Numbered from the stretch's first letter, positions 41,358 through 50,305 are shown. The stretch is 64,000 bases of DNA from Nocardia sienata NBRC 100364 (GCF_001613205.1 NZ_BDBX01000004.1:372001-436000); one strand, 5' to 3'. A program made the numbers and translations. Notes: generated by a model not told the origin, from the sequence alone.

Positions 41358-42983
41358 ATGATCCTCGCCGAGGATCCGTTGCTGTGCGCGCCGCACCTCT
41401 ATATCGACGGTAAATGGGTCGCACCGGTCGCGGGCGGGCACCGGGAGATCCGTGATCCGGCCGACGGCGCGGTGATCGCCTCGATCGGCGAGGCGGGTGA
41501 GGTGGATGGGCGGCGTGCGATCGGCGCGGCCCGTACCGCGTTCGCCACGGGCGAGTGGCCGGACACGCCGGTCGCGGAGCGGGCCGCGCTCCTGCTGCGC
41601 ACCGCCGAACTCCTCACCGGATATCGCGACCGGATCGCCCGGATCGAGACACTGGACACCGGCAAAACCCTGCGCGAGAGCCATATCGATATCGACGACG
41701 TCATCGCGGTGTTCCGTTACTACGCGCAACTCATCGGCACCACCGGCGACCGGGTCGTCGAGACCGGCGATCCGGCGGTGATCAGCCGCGTTGTCCGGGA
41801 ACCGGTGGGCGTGTGCGCATTGATCGCGCCGTGGAACTACCCGCTGCTGCAGATGTCGTGGAAGGTCGCTCCCGCGCTGGCGGCCGGCTGCACGGTGGTC
41901 ATCAAACCCAGCGAGCTCACTCCGCTGAGCACGATCGCCCTGGTCCGGGTACTGGAACAGGCGGGGGTGCCGCCGGGTGTGGTGAACCTCGTCCCGGGTG
42001 CGGGACCGGTGGTGGGGTCGGCGCTCACCGGGGCACCCGAGGTCGATCTGATCTCCTTCACCGGCGGTGCCGCCACCGGGGCGGCCATCGCCACGCGGGC
42101 CGCCCCGCGCATCACCCGGGTGGCCCTGGAACTGGGCGGTAAGAACCCGCATATCGTCTTCGCCGACGCGGACCGCGACAGCGCGATCGACGCCGCCCTG
42201 ACCGGCGCCTTCCTGCATTCGGGCCAGGTGTGCTCGGCCGGTACCCGGCTCATCGTGGAGGAGTCGATCGCCGACGAATTCGTCGCGGAACTCGCCCGGC
42301 GCGCGGGCCGGATCCGGGTCGGCCCCGGGACGGATCCCGCGTCGCAGACCGGACCGCTGGTGTCCCCGGAGCATCGCGCCGTGGTGGAGACTCATGTGGC
42401 CCGCGGTCTCGCCGAAGGCGCGGTACTGGTCGCCGGAGGCAAGCGGCCGGAGGATCCCCGGTTGGCCGCGGGCAGTTATTACCTGCCGACCGTGCTGGAC
42501 CGCTGCCGGCGCGATATGCGGATCGTCCAGGAGGAGACCTTCGGCCCCGTACTGACCGTGGAGAGGTTCACCACCGAGGCCGAGGCCGTCGAACTGGGCA
42601 ACGACACGTCCTACGGCCTCGCCGCCGGAGTCCGCACCGGCGATGCGGCGCGCGGCGAACGGATCGTTCGCGCGCTGCGGCACGGTACGGTGTGGCTCAA
42701 CGACTTCGGCCCCTACACTCCCGCGGCCGAATGGGGTGGATTCGGGCGTTCCGGTATCGGCCGCGAACTCGGTCCCGGCGGGCTGGCCGAGTATCAGGAG
42801 ACCAAGCACATCTGGCACAACACCGCACCGGCGGTGGGTGGCTGGTTCGCTCGAGTTCCCGGCGGTGCGTCGAGTAGGACAGCGGCCCGGCGCCACACCG
42901 ATCGTGGCAGGCCGGGCTCGGCGCCACGACACTCGCGCCGGTCCCCCGACAGCCTGCGCGACCGCTCTAGGCTGAAGCCGTGA
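41358..42983 (+). CDS. Aldehyde dehydrogenase, betaine-aldehyde type
   Basis: This 541-residue NAD(P)-dependent dehydrogenase starts with PHLYIDGKWVAP and carries the catalytic Glu in VALELGGKNPHIVF, the catalytic Cys in HSGQVCSAGTRLI, and APWNYPLL at the cofactor site. It resembles betaine-aldehyde dehydrogenases, and the nearby osmoprotectant importer fits choline-to-betaine metabolism. GAGAGGGAG lies upstream of ATG 41358. Family members usually end near HIWHNTAP. Here about 48 extra Arg/Ser/Pro-rich residues follow, overlapping the leaderless promoter of the next gene, which suggests a lost stop codon. Confidence 0.85.
   Translation: MILAEDPLLCAPHLYIDGKWVAPVAGGHREIRDPADGAVIASIGEAGEVDGRRAIGAARTAFATGEWPDTPVAERAALLLRTAELLTGYRDRIARIETLDTGKTLRESHIDIDDVIAVFRYYAQLIGTTGDRVVETGDPAVISRVVREPVGVCALIAPWNYPLLQMSWKVAPALAAGCTVVIKPSELTPLSTIALVRVLEQAGVPPGVVNLVPGAGPVVGSALTGAPEVDLISFTGGAATGAAIATRAAPRITRVALELGGKNPHIVFADADRDSAIDAALTGAFLHSGQVCSAGTRLIVEESIADEFVAELARRAGRIRVGPGTDPASQTGPLVSPEHRAVVETHVARGLAEGAVLVAGGKRPEDPRLAAGSYYLPTVLDRCRRDMRIVQEETFGPVLTVERFTTEAEAVELGNDTSYGLAAGVRTGDAARGERIVRALRHGTVWLNDFGPYTPAAEWGGFGRSGIGRELGPGGLAEYQETKHIWHNTAPAVGGWFARVPGGASSRTAARRHTDRGRPGSAPRHSRRSPDSLRDRSRLKP
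42968..42973 (+). promoter_or_regulatory. -10 box of the methyltransferase gene
   Basis: TAGGCT lies 6 bases before the GTG at 42980 and inside the extended end of the aldehyde dehydrogenase frame. It is identical in sequence and spacing to the box before 7519. Confidence 0.5.
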
Positions 42984-43873
42984 CCACTTCCGGTTCCTCC
43001 TCCAGCACGCCCGGCGAATCCGGACCGGTGGCCCCCACGGGTGTCGGCCGCACCGCGCTGATGGTCGCCGCCGCGCGGGCCGCGGAGTCGGCCCGTGCCG
43101 ACCATCTGTTCGTCGATCCCTACGCCGCCGACTTCCTGGCCGCCGTCGAGGTCGAGCAGCCCGTCGGCGGCGACGACGCGGCGCGGATGTGGGACTCCTT
43201 CAGCAGCTACCTGCCCATCCGCACCCGCTTCTTCGACGACTACATCCTCGACGCCACCCGCACCGTCCGGCAGGTCGTGATCGTCGCGGCCGGACTGGAC
43301 ACCAGGGCCTTCCGGCTTCCGCTGCCGCCGGAGGTCGTCGTGTACGAACTGGACACCGCCGAGATGCTCACATTCAAACAGCGGGTCCTCGACGCGCGCG
43401 GCGCGCGCCCGGCCGGCCGGCGGATGACGGTGCCGGCCGACCTCCGCGAGAACTGGGGCAGTTCGCTGGTCGCGGCCGGGTTCGACTCGTGCACTCCCAC
43501 GGCCTGGCTCGTCGAGGGGCTGCTCAGCTATCTGAGCCCCGAGCACAACGACCGGTTGCTGGCCGAGATCAGTGACCGATCCGCCGCCGGGAGCCTCTTG
43601 TCGATCGAGTACCTGCACGTGGACGCGGTTGCGCTGATGGCCGCCGCGGTGGCCGGCGAATCCGGCGCGGAGCTCACCGCGATGTGGCAGGGCGGCGGTG
43701 TGGACGAGCCCGCACAGTCCTGGCTGGCCCGGCACGGCTGGGATGCCGAGGTTTCCGACACCTACGAACGCGCGGCCGCCTACCACCGCGAACTACCCAC
43801 ATTCGGCGACACCCTCTTGGAACGTTTCGCCGAGGCGGCCCGCAACGGCCTGGTCACCGCCCGGCGACACTGA
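42980..43873 (+). CDS. SAM-dependent methyltransferase (TIGR00027/leucine carboxyl methyltransferase-like)
   Basis: This 297-residue enzyme is of the actinobacterial putative O-methyltransferase family expanded in mycobacteria and nocardiae. The signatures are TGVGRTALMVAAARAAES, FVDPYAADFL, the SAM site VVIVAAGLDTRAFRL and TAWLVEGLLSYLSPE. The targets of this family are mostly unknown. GTG 42980 follows a leaderless -10 box. The 4-base overlap with the aldehyde dehydrogenase frame may be an artefact of that gene's extended end. Confidence 0.87.
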   Translation: MTTSGSSSSTPGESGPVAPTGVGRTALMVAAARAAESARADHLFVDPYAADFLAAVEVEQPVGGDDAARMWDSFSSYLPIRTRFFDDYILDATRTVRQVVIVAAGLDTRAFRLPLPPEVVVYELDTAEMLTFKQRVLDARGARPAGRRMTVPADLRENWGSSLVAAGFDSCTPTAWLVEGLLSYLSPEHNDRLLAEISDRSAAGSLLSIEYLHVDAVALMAAAVAGESGAELTAMWQGGGVDEPAQSWLARHGWDAEVSDTYERAAAYHRELPTFGDTLLERFAEAARNGLVTARRH

Positions 43874-43892
43874 GCGCCGGTGGGCCTGCAGC

Positions 43893-44747
43893 TCAGACCA
43901 GCGGCTTGCCCAGCGCCCGGCGCCGGCGCATATCGGCCAGATGCTTGTCCAGCGGGTACAGCCGCCAGCGTTCGGGCCCGAGCCGCATCACGGTACCGAT
44001 CCCGCGCATGATCAGCTCGAAGGCACGTTGGCGCCGCGGGCTCCAGGCCAGCCCCAGCTCGTCCCGATACCGCTGGGGCAGGAAGCCGGTGGTGAAGAAC
44101 CGGTTGACGGGCCGCAGCAGCACCCGTTCGACACGCCCGTACGGCCCCAGCTCCACGACCTGTTCCCGCAGATACCTTTTCACCTCGTCGTCGATCGAGA
44201 TCTGCGCGGACTTGCGCTCCCAGTACTCGGCGAACGCGGCCCGGTCGGCCGGCCACATCTCCGGGCGCATCTGCAGCGTGGTCCCGAATCTGCTCGACTC
44301 CCGGTACAGCTCGTCGGCGTGATCGGCGTCGAGCGGGCCGTAGAGGTATTCCAATGAATCGACGACGCCGCGATAGACGCACGCGGCGACCCACAGCTGC
44401 AGTTCCGGGTCGAACGCGTTGTACTTCACCGGGCTGCCCGGCTTGGACCGGACCTGGCGATGCGAGGTGTTGGTCGCCTCGCGGTAGGCGGCGCGTTCCT
44501 CGTCGGTGCCCAGCATGGCCACCGCGAGATAGGTCAGCGTCGTGCGGCCGCGTTTGCGCGGGTGTAGATCGAACCGGCCGCTGTCCACGGTGCTCTCCAC
44601 GACCCCGCGGCCCACCGGTGCCTGGCTCAGCTGCATCACCACATTGGCCGGGCCGCCGAGCAAGGCGGCGGGACCGGCCAGGTATTTGCGGCGGACAACC
44701 TCGTCGGGCGGATCGGCGCTCGATGCCGGTGACGCTGGGCGCGACAT
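43893..44747 (-). CDS. MpaB/DUF2236-family oxygenase
   Basis: This 284-residue DUF2236 protein shares the family blocks VVRRKYLAGPAALLGGPANV, the charged HPRKRGRTTLTYLAVAMLG and NTSHRQV, followed by PELQLWVAACVYRGVVD. Relatives bind haem b and include fungal MpaB and bacterial latex-cleaving Lcp. The conserved Arg, Lys and Thr around RKRGRTT are present. ATG 44747 has GGAGG 5 bases upstream, favoured over an ATG 15 bases earlier. A near-palindrome around AAGCTT lies just upstream, so repression by an unlinked TetR-like protein is possible. Confidence 0.83.
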   Translation of the reverse strand: MSRPASPASSADPPDEVVRRKYLAGPAALLGGPANVVMQLSQAPVGRGVVESTVDSGRFDLHPRKRGRTTLTYLAVAMLGTDEERAAYREATNTSHRQVRSKPGSPVKYNAFDPELQLWVAACVYRGVVDSLEYLYGPLDADHADELYRESSRFGTTLQMRPEMWPADRAAFAEYWERKSAQISIDDEVKRYLREQVVELGPYGRVERVLLRPVNRFFTTGFLPQRYRDELGLAWSPRRQRAFELIMRGIGTVMRLGPERWRLYPLDKHLADMRRRRALGKPLV

Positions 44748-44761
44748 TGGACCTCCATGCA

Positions 44762-44788
44762 AGAATGATAGAAAGCTTCTTCCATTCT
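44762..44788. promoter_or_regulatory. Possible operator upstream of the DUF2236 gene
   Basis: AGAATG (44762-44767) and CATTCT (44783-44788) flank AAGCTT (44773-44778), giving an A+T-rich near-palindrome 15 bases before the minus-strand start. The region has lower G+C than its surroundings. Confidence 0.45.
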
Positions 44789-44973
44789 CTCATACTCTAA
44801 AGTCGCCGATGTGAATCCGCGGTACGAGATCGCCATATCGTCTACGCACGGACATTGCCCAATAAGTGAACGATCATTCTGGACCTGAGCTACCCTGGCC
44901 GAACCAATCGGCCGCCCCGGCGCCGCGTAGTCCCGCGCCCCGGTCGGACTGTTCCGTTCTCTGGAGGTGACCT

Positions 44974-46644
44974 ATGCCGACGAACCTGCCCGCACCCCGC
45001 GCGGCGCTGCGTTCGGTGACCGAATCGCTGGCCGCGGTGAGTGTGCTGCGCCGACGCGGAATGCTCGATATGAAGCGCCCCGACGAACTGTTCCGCACGG
45101 TCCGGGACGCGCGGATCCACGGGCCGTTCGTGACGGTGCTGCGGGCCGCTGCCCGGCGCGACGGCGCGGCCGAGGCCATCGCCGACGACCGCGGCACGCT
45201 CACCTTCGACCAGCTCGACGCGCAGTCCAATGCCCTGGCCCGCGGCCTCGCCGCGAGCGGTATCGGCGCCGAATCCGTGGTGGCGGCCCTGTGCCGCGAT
45301 CACCGCGGCATGGTGCTGGCCCTGCTGGGCGCGGGCAAACTGGGTGCCCGCGTCGTCCTGATGAACACCGGGTTCGCCGGGCCGCAGCTCGCCGATGTCG
45401 CCCGGCGCGAGAAGGTCGGCGCGCTGCTGCTCGACGCCGAGTTCATCGGTCTGCTCGACGCGATCCCGGCGGCCACTCCACGTTTTCTCACCTGGGGCGA
45501 ATCCGGCGACACCCCCACGATCGAGGCGTTGATCGCGGCGCACTCCACCGCGGCGACCGCGCCGCCGCCGCACCCGGGCAGTACCGTGATCCTGACCAGC
45601 GGCACCACCGGGACTCCCAAAGGCGCTCCCCGGGACAAGGTTTCGCCCCTGCAATCGGCCCAGTTCCTCGATCGGATCCCGATCCCGCGCGACGACACCA
45701 TGGTGATGGCCGCGCCGATCTTCCACGGCACCGGACTCTCCCAGTTCGCTCTCGGCTGGGCGCTCGGTAACAAAATCGTGTTCCGGCAGGGTCGATTCGA
45801 CCCCCGCGCGACACTCGCCGCCGTCGCCGCGCATCGTGCCGCGAGCCTGGTCGTGGTGCCGACAATGCTGCAGCGCATCATCGATCTCGGCCCCGAGGTG
45901 CTCGCCGAGTACGACACCTCGTCGCTGCGGGTCGTTTTCTCCGCCGGCTCCCCGGTCTCCCCGGACCTGAGCCGCCGCACCGCCGAAGCGTTCGGTGACG
46001 TGCTCTACAACCTGTACGCGTCCACCGAGGTCGCCGTCGCGGCGGTGGCGACGCCGCAGGATATGCGGGAAGCTCCCGGCACGGTCGGCAAGCCGCCCGT
46101 CGGCTGCCGCGTCGCCCTCTACGACGAACAGCGCAACCGGATCACCACGCCCGGGGCCGTGGGCACCATCTTCGTGTCCAGCGGGCTGAGTTTCGGCGGA
46201 TACACCGACGGTCGGCACAAGGAAATCGTCGACGGGCTGCTGTCCAGCGGCGATGTCGGGCATTTCGACACCGAGGGCCGGCTGTTCATCGACGGCCGCG
46301 ACGACGACATGATCGTCTCCGGAGGCGAGAACGTCTTCCCGCTGGAGGTGGAGAATCTACTCGTCGAGCGACCGGACATCCTCGAAGCGGCGGTGGTGGG
46401 AGTACCCGACCGTGATTTCGGCACCCGCCTGCGGGCTTTCGTCGTCCCCGCCGCGGATGTGACGGTGAGCGAGGCGGATATCCGGGAGTACGTCAAGGCG
46501 AACCTGGCGCGCCACAAAGTACCGCGCGATGTGATTTTCCTCGACGAACTTCCCCGCAATGCGACGGGCAAGCTGATGCGGCGCCGACTGGTGGCGGCCG
46601 ACGAATCCGGGTCGGCGCAGTCCACCGCGGGGAAACCGGACTGA
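44974..46644 (+). CDS. Fatty-acyl-CoA/acyl-AMP ligase (FadD type)
   Basis: This 556-residue adenylate-forming enzyme has the AMP-binding P-loop TSGTTGTPKGAPRDKV, the A5-type YNLYASTEVA and the A7/A8 block SGDVGHFDTEGRLFIDGRDDD. The C-terminal Lys is in LPRNATGKLMRR. The 45-residue N-terminal lead before the core resembles mycobacterial FadD2/FadD12-type long-chain ligases. It activates fatty acids to acyl-CoA. GGAGGTGA precedes ATG 44974 at ideal distance. A convergent acyltransferase gene suggests a lipid-metabolism neighbourhood. Confidence 0.87.
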   Translation: MPTNLPAPRAALRSVTESLAAVSVLRRRGMLDMKRPDELFRTVRDARIHGPFVTVLRAAARRDGAAEAIADDRGTLTFDQLDAQSNALARGLAASGIGAESVVAALCRDHRGMVLALLGAGKLGARVVLMNTGFAGPQLADVARREKVGALLLDAEFIGLLDAIPAATPRFLTWGESGDTPTIEALIAAHSTAATAPPPHPGSTVILTSGTTGTPKGAPRDKVSPLQSAQFLDRIPIPRDDTMVMAAPIFHGTGLSQFALGWALGNKIVFRQGRFDPRATLAAVAAHRAASLVVVPTMLQRIIDLGPEVLAEYDTSSLRVVFSAGSPVSPDLSRRTAEAFGDVLYNLYASTEVAVAAVATPQDMREAPGTVGKPPVGCRVALYDEQRNRITTPGAVGTIFVSSGLSFGGYTDGRHKEIVDGLLSSGDVGHFDTEGRLFIDGRDDDMIVSGGENVFPLEVENLLVERPDILEAAVVGVPDRDFGTRLRAFVVPAADVTVSEADIREYVKANLARHKVPRDVIFLDELPRNATGKLMRRRLVAADESGSAQSTAGKPD

Positions 46645-46672
46645 AAGCCGCGGCGGCCCGGGCGCGGCGCGC

Positions 46673-47365
46673 TCAGGCCGCCAGGTCGTGTTCCGGACGG
46701 TGACGGCGGGCGTACTCGTCGACGTATTGCTGGCCGGTCCGGTCGGCGAGCGTCCGCATCAGCGCGTCGGTCGCCCGCCGGGCCCCGTGCCCGGCGGCTC
46801 CATACCGGGCCATATCGAGCGCGGGCAGGATTTCCACTGTCACCCGTCTGCGCCACCACGGGCGCCCCGGATCGGATCGGGTGCCGGTGATCGCCACCGG
46901 GAACAGCGGCACACCCGTGGCCATCGCGACCCGGACCGCGCCGGTGTGCCCCCGGTAGAGCCGGCCGTCGGGCGATCTGGTCCCTTCCGGATGGATACCC
47001 CAGACCCCGCCGCGTTCGATGATGCCGATCGCGGCGGTGAGCGCGGGTGTGGCGCCGGGCCCGCCCCGGCGGTCCACGCGGATCTGGCCGACACCCCGGA
47101 AGAACCAGCGCTGGGCCAGGCCCATGAGGCCGGGGCGGTCGAAGTAATCGGATTTGGCCAGGAAGAACACTTGCCGGCGTAGCGCCCGGGTGAGGTAGAA
47201 GGAGTCCAGCACCGCCAGATGGTTGGCGGCGACGATATAGGGCCCGCGACGCGGAAGGTGCTCGCGCCCTTTTACTTCCGGCCGTCCGAGCAGCCAGAGC
47301 GCGGGACCGATGAGGACATACCGGCACAGCCGGTAGCAGAATGCGCTCCACAGAGACATAGACAT
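46673..47365 (-). CDS. 1-acylglycerol-3-phosphate acyltransferase-like protein (PlsC)
   Basis: This 230-residue PlsC-type acyltransferase has the catalytic motif NHLAVLD (N-H-x4-D), block II GQIRVDRRGG, block III PEGTRSPDGRLYRG and the V-P-L-F-P-V block. The lead YRLCRYVLIGPALWLLG could anchor it to the membrane. It would acylate lysophosphatidate or another glycerolipid. ATG 47365 or 47359 is the start. The first lies inside an operator shared with the divergent tetR gene, so the transcript is leaderless or the repressor acts on the initiation region. Confidence 0.87.
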   Translation of the reverse strand: MSMSLWSAFCYRLCRYVLIGPALWLLGRPEVKGREHLPRRGPYIVAANHLAVLDSFYLTRALRRQVFFLAKSDYFDRPGLMGLAQRWFFRGVGQIRVDRRGGPGATPALTAAIGIIERGGVWGIHPEGTRSPDGRLYRGHTGAVRVAMATGVPLFPVAITGTRSDPGRPWWRRRVTVEILPALDMARYGAAGHGARRATDALMRTLADRTGQQYVDEYARRHRPEHDLAA

Positions 47366-47394
47366 TGTCCACCCGAGCGGGTAGACAATGTCTA
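47359..47394. promoter_or_regulatory. Operator overlapping both start codons of plsC/tetR
   Basis: TAGACATTGTC (47359-47369) and GACAATGTCTA (47384-47394) are perfect complements 14 bases apart, and each contains the near-palindrome GACAWTGTC. The left copy overlaps the acyltransferase ATGs and the right copy ends 1 base before the TetR ATG at 47396. Binding would block both divergent initiations. Confidence 0.8.
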
Positions 47395-47395
47395 C

Positions 47396-47941
47396 ATGAC
47401 TGCGAGCGCAACCCGGAACGCACTGGTCCAGGCCGGTGTCGACCTGCTGGAGGAAACCGGTTCGACCGAGATCGGCCTACGGGAGATCGCGCGGCGCGCC
47501 GGCATGTCACACGGTGCGCCCCGGCGCTGGTTCCCGACCCACAAGGCACTGCTCGGGGCCATCGCCGAGATCGGATTGCGTGATCTGGCACGGGCTCTCA
47601 CCGAGGCCGGCGACGCCACCGCCGATATCGCCGGATGGGCGCGGGCCTATATCGAATTCGCCGCGGCCCGGCCGGCGATGTTCACCCTGATCTTCCGGCA
47701 CGATCTACTCGAGGGATCCGGCGCCGGTCTGCGCTCGGTGTCCAAACCCCTGTTCGATCGGCTGCTGAACCGAGTGCGCGCCATCCACCCGGCTCCCGAC
47801 CCGCTCACCACCGCCACCGCGCTGTGGGTGGGCGTGCACGGTATCGCCGTACTCTCCACCACCGGCGCACTCACCCTGGCCGCTCCCGGCGTGGATATCG
47901 ACGCACTGATCGAGCGGGTGGTGCGGGACGCGCTCGGATGA
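47396..47941 (+). CDS. TetR-family regulator
   Basis: This 181-residue regulator has a helix-turn-helix at about residues 24-46 (TEIGLREIARRAGMSHGAPRRWF; APRRWF replaces the usual L-Y-x-H-F). The ligand domain contains RPAMFTLIFRHDLLEG and ends with a WVGVHGIAVL helix, the TetR C-33 type. It is divergent from the acyltransferase and overlaps its operator, so both are likely under its control. The ligand is possibly an acyl-CoA or fatty acid (inference). Confidence 0.87.
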   Translation: MTASATRNALVQAGVDLLEETGSTEIGLREIARRAGMSHGAPRRWFPTHKALLGAIAEIGLRDLARALTEAGDATADIAGWARAYIEFAAARPAMFTLIFRHDLLEGSGAGLRSVSKPLFDRLLNRVRAIHPAPDPLTTATALWVGVHGIAVLSTTGALTLAAPGVDIDALIERVVRDALG

Positions 47942-47946
47942 ACCAC

Positions 47947-47982
47947 CGCCGCGGCGGGATCCGGACAGATCCCGCCGCGGCG
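47947..47982. terminator. Bidirectional terminator hairpin
   Basis: CGCCGCGGCGGGATC (47947-47961) and GATCCCGCCGCGGCG (47968-47982) form a perfect 15-bp stem with loop CGGACA between two convergent genes. Confidence 0.82.
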
Positions 47983-47986
47983 ATCG

Positions 47987-48493
47987 TCATCGGACGGAAC
48001 GGGTCAACCGGAACTCCGCACGCGCCCCGTCCGAGTGGACACGAGCGAAGCCCGCTTTCTCCAGTACCCGCACCGAGGCGGGATTGACGAGTTCCACCGA
48101 CGCCGACACGGTGTGCACGCCCGGTGCGGTGAGGGCATAATCGGCCAGCGCCCGGGTGGCCTCGGTCGCGTACCCGCGTCCCCGGCGCGAGGGCACGATG
48201 CCGTAGCCGAGTTCGAGGACACCGTCGACCGGGGGCCAGAACAATCCGATGGACCCGACCACCAGGCCGCTACCGCGTTCGGACACCATCCGGTGGCCGA
48301 AGCGATCCAGCCAGTGCGGCCGGACGGCGAGGACCTCCACTATCTCCCGGTCACCGTCGGCAGGGAAATCCGCGGCCCAGGCCTGGGCCCGGACGCCGGT
48401 TCGTACGGCGGTGAGATCGTCCGGCGTCCAGAGACGGAGAATCAGGCGCGCGGTGCCGATAGCGGCGGGATCGGTGTGCGAAGAATTGGACAC
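47987..48493 (-). CDS. GNAT-family N-acetyltransferase
   Basis: This 168-residue enzyme has the start TARLILRLWTPDDLTAVR, the acetyl-CoA loop GIVPSRRGRGYATEATRAL and the closing block VNPASVRVLEKAGFARV, all typical of RimJ/RimL-type acetyltransferases. GTG 48493 is the start. The substrate is unknown, and the gene is convergent with the tetR gene. Confidence 0.85.
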   Translation of the reverse strand: MSNSSHTDPAAIGTARLILRLWTPDDLTAVRTGVRAQAWAADFPADGDREIVEVLAVRPHWLDRFGHRMVSERGSGLVVGSIGLFWPPVDGVLELGYGIVPSRRGRGYATEATRALADYALTAPGVHTVSASVELVNPASVRVLEKAGFARVHSDGARAEFRLTRSVR

Positions 48494-48727
48494 GACAACT
48501 CCAGATCGTGGAAAAGCGATCCGGCCGCGCGAGTCAGTGGTGCGCGAACCGGGTGAGGGCAGGCTGAAACAGGCCTGGGCGGGCCATATTCATCAACCTC
48601 CTCGTCCGCCGAGCACGAATCGATCGCCGAGAGTAGCCGCAGGCCCGCGCGCGGGCAAGCCCGCATACGAGGCAGCGGAGGCCACGCATCGCGCCGAGGG
48701 GCACGCGGTGAGGATCGCCACGAACTG

Positions 48728-50305
48728 TCAGACCGGCGAGGCGGGTGCCGAGTACTTCGCGCGGAGTTCGGTTTTGAGCACTTTCCCGCTCGCGTTGCGC
48801 GGCAGTTCGGCGACCACCACGATCTCCCGGGGACATTTGTAGCCGGCCAGTCGCGTCCGGGCGAAGGCTTCGATATCCGCGGCGGTGGGCGGGGCGGCGG
48901 AGTCGACCGGCACGACGACCGCCAGCGGGGTCTCGCCCCATTTGGGATCCGGGACGCCGATCAAGGCGATATCGGCGACCCCGGGATGCCCGGCCAGTAC
49001 GTTCTCCACCTCGGCGCAGTAGATGTTCTCGCCACCGGAGATGATCATGTCCTTCTTCCGGTCGACGACGTACAGGTAGCCGTCCTCGTCCTGGCGCACC
49101 AGATCGCCGGAATGGAACCAGCCGCCCACGAATGCCTCCGCGGTCGCCTCCGGTTTGTTCCAGTATTCCCGCATCACCGTCGGCCCACGATAGACGATCT
49201 CACCGACCTCTCCGGGCGCCACATCGTTCATCTCGTCGTCGACGATCCGGATTTCGACATTCAGGATGGGGGTACCGACCGAACCGATCTTGCGGATGGC
49301 GTCCTCCCCACGCAGCGTGCAGGTGACCGGACTGCATTCGGTCTGCCCGAACGCGGTCGACACCGAGGCCTGCGGGAAGGTTTCGATCATTGTGCGCAAC
49401 AGGGTCGTCGAGGCCGGGGCCGCGCCCCAGGAGATCTGCCGCAGCGCGGACAGATCGTAGTCCGCGATCCCCGGGAGCGCGCAGATCGCCTGCCATTGCG
49501 CCGGGACGAAGAAACAGCTCGAAACCCGCTCGCGCGCCAATAGTTCGACCGAGGCGGCCGGGTCGAAACCACCCGAGGGCGTGATCACGAACGTTCCCCC
49601 GGGCAGCAGGCACATCAGGTAGCTCGACAGACCCGCGATATGGAACAGCGGCGCACCGTTCAACGCGACCCGGTCATCACCGGATACGCCCTGGTGTAGG
49701 GCGACACTGAACGCGTGCAGCAGCAGGTTGTCGTGGGTCAGCACCGCACCCTTGGGGCGTCCGGTGGTACCGGAGGTGTACATGATGTACGCCGGGTCGC
49801 GCTCGTCGACGGCCGGTGCGGCGAACGCGGGGTCCGCCTCGCGCAGCGCTACCTCGTAGTCCTCACCGTCCTCGCCACCGCTGCCCCCGATAACCAGACA
49901 GGACCGCAACCGCGGTGTCTCCCGGCGGGCTTCGGCCAGTGGGGTGGCCAACCGCGCGTCGACCACGGCCGCTGTCGCGCCCGAATCCGCCAGCAGGTAG
50001 GCGATTTCCCCGGCCACCAGCCGGAAATTGATGGGCACGCCGATCGCGCCGAGCCGGTTCGTGGCCAGGAACGCTTCCACGATCTCCATCGAGTTGAGGC
50101 CGAGAACGGCGACCCGATCCCCCGGGCCGATACCACGGGCCCGCAGGGCGCCGGCCAGCCGGGAGACGCGCTCGTCCAGTTCTCGGTAGCTTCGGGAGAC
50201 TCCGGCGAACCGCAGCGCCGGGGTGTCCGGGATCTTGCGGGCATGCCGCGCCAGCTGTGCGCCGGCGGTCATTCCTCGAGATATCGGCTGTGAACTACTG
50301 GCCAT
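48728..50305 (-). CDS. Long-chain acyl-CoA ligase (FadD type)
   Basis: This 525-residue ligase has the AMP motif MYTSGTTGRPKGAVLTH, the FGQTECSPV A5 motif, the block GWFHSGDLVRQDEDGYLYV and the C-terminal catalytic Lys in LPRNASGKVLK. It is intact and of usual length. ATG 50305 is chosen because GTGGAG stands 6 bases upstream; a GTG at 50317 overlaps that site. It is divergent from a MerR-type regulator 239 bases away and could be regulated by it. Confidence 0.88.
   Translation of the reverse strand: MASSSQPISRGMTAGAQLARHARKIPDTPALRFAGVSRSYRELDERVSRLAGALRARGIGPGDRVAVLGLNSMEIVEAFLATNRLGAIGVPINFRLVAGEIAYLLADSGATAAVVDARLATPLAEARRETPRLRSCLVIGGSGGEDGEDYEVALREADPAFAAPAVDERDPAYIMYTSGTTGRPKGAVLTHDNLLLHAFSVALHQGVSGDDRVALNGAPLFHIAGLSSYLMCLLPGGTFVITPSGGFDPAASVELLARERVSSCFFVPAQWQAICALPGIADYDLSALRQISWGAAPASTTLLRTMIETFPQASVSTAFGQTECSPVTCTLRGEDAIRKIGSVGTPILNVEIRIVDDEMNDVAPGEVGEIVYRGPTVMREYWNKPEATAEAFVGGWFHSGDLVRQDEDGYLYVVDRKKDMIISGGENIYCAEVENVLAGHPGVADIALIGVPDPKWGETPLAVVVPVDSAAPPTAADIEAFARTRLAGYKCPREIVVVAELPRNASGKVLKTELRAKYSAPASPV

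Noticed and set aside
44974..46263. Minus-strand frame of 457 codons across the acyl-CoA ligase
   Set aside because: It mirrors the codon bias of the plus-strand ligase and has no motif.
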